Positions 63,349 through 64,000 of a stretch of DNA of 64,000 bases are shown here, one piece after another. The DNA comes from Symsagittifera roscoffensis (lineage: Eukaryota > Xenacoelomorpha > Acoela > Convolutidae), in NCBI RefSeq assembly GCF_963678635.1, contig NC_087062.1:29598833-29662832 (forward strand), read 5' to 3'. The position numbers were made by a program, and so were the translations under genes. Positions within the stretch are counted from its first letter, which is position 1. Every line of letters begins with the position of its first letter. The notes beneath the pieces were generated by a model. The model was given only the letters and a program-made list of their open reading frames with translations, made no database searches and was not told where the DNA came from.

Positions 63349-64000
63349 CTGTCTACTAAGACAACTAGGCCACAATAGAACCCAAAAACTTAAAACCCAG
63401 ATTATCCCAGATTAGAACCCAGAACTCAGGATATCAGGACACCACTACGACACAAAATTTTATTTGCAACCTGCAAATGGGCCCGGCCATGTGCACGCCA
63501 TTAGCGCGCGAACTGAAATCTTAGTAGAATCACAACATCAAATCATATTCTAACTTAAAAAAATTAAAACGCAAGGCAACTAACTTGGTTAAATTCAAAT
63601 ATCAAAATGTCTTCAAATGAAAAGCTAAGTATTTCAAATGTCATCTTTTTTCTAAACGTTCTTATATCTTATTTCTTCTGTTTGACTAGTTAATTCATAA
63701 TTACCCCCTTCTAGATATCTTAACATTTCCATTCCCCTACTAATCTTAGTGTTGTTGCCAGGTACTTGCATAAAAACGGGGAAATCGCCTATCAAAAAAT
63801 TTATTCAATTCATAAAATGCAGTTGTTTTTATTGAGTGAGGGCATATGCAAAGTATTAAACTTTTCATAAAATTTTCCTTTGTTCAAATTTGATCATTTG
63901 GAACAAAAGTCGGCAATTGATATAATTGTTTTTCGGATGACTCGTGAATTTTATTTTCAAATTAAGTCCAGGGAAACAATCTCCTTTGAAATTCAGAAAA
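63349..64000. other. Sequence after the integrase, no 3' LTR found
   Basis: A short GC-rich patch, GGGCCCGGCCATGTGCACGCC (about 63479-63499), stands out from the AT-rich background. No repeat of the 5' LTR is present, so the 3' LTR is beyond the window, diverged, or belongs to a different element than the front. Confidence 0.5.

Overview
The window looks like nuclear DNA of an invertebrate animal. It is AT-rich and gene-poor, has GT-AG introns, and carries animal-type transposons: APE-endonuclease LINEs with RT, a LINE with a C-terminal restriction-like nuclease (REL), Penelope-like elements (PLEs) and LTR elements. Two recognisable genes also fit an animal: an ER-type hexose-6-phosphate dehydrogenase and a group XII phospholipase A2-like protein. 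I cannot name the phylum. No prokaryotic operon, rRNA, CRISPR or phage feature was seen.

Layout. 1-11.5 kb is mostly non-coding. It holds a 197-bp MITE, a dispersed repeat with a CCCTTGC/GCAAGGG stem, a tRNA-Lys-like relic, two copies of a TATA-containing module and two isolated exon candidates. 11.6-13.7 kb holds the only convincing host gene pair: a three-exon PLA2G12-like gene (+) and, tail to tail with it, the first exon of an H6PD-like gene (-). 14.1-25.1 kb is a LINE graveyard. REL-1 (-) is 5'-truncated. REL-2 (+) is flanked by a perfect 10-bp target-site duplication. LINE-X (-) is present as a 2.7-kb tandem duplication whose joints fuse REL-1 sequence to LINE-X and create a new open frame. 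25.3-39 kb holds LINE-X ORF1 (SGNH-esterase type), a 61-bp tandem repeat, and LINE-Z (+; PHD-finger ORF1, APE, RT) whose RT part is present three times in tandem. The better preserved LINE-Y is inserted inside LINE-Z. 39-43.7 kb holds Penelope-like fragments in both orientations.

44-54 kb holds an unrecognised multi-exon minus-strand gene interrupted by a 200-N assembly gap, a second copy of its first exon, and kilobases of (TATG)n. Two related copies of an LTR retrotransposon lie in this repeat. The first (48.1-50.4 kb) keeps only gag and protease. The second (56.0-63.3 kb) has an LTR/leader, gag, protease and a Ty3/gypsy-type RT, then switches at about 60.52 kb to BEL/Pao-type RT, RNase H and integrase. 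This mosaic, and the tandem copy of its LTR/leader, are the most unusual things in the window.

Almost everything is mobile-element sequence in decay. Shared lesions between copies (the same stop codons, the same protease substitution) show that several copies arose by DNA-level duplication after the element had died, not by fresh transposition. All assignments come from reading motifs by eye; no database search was run.
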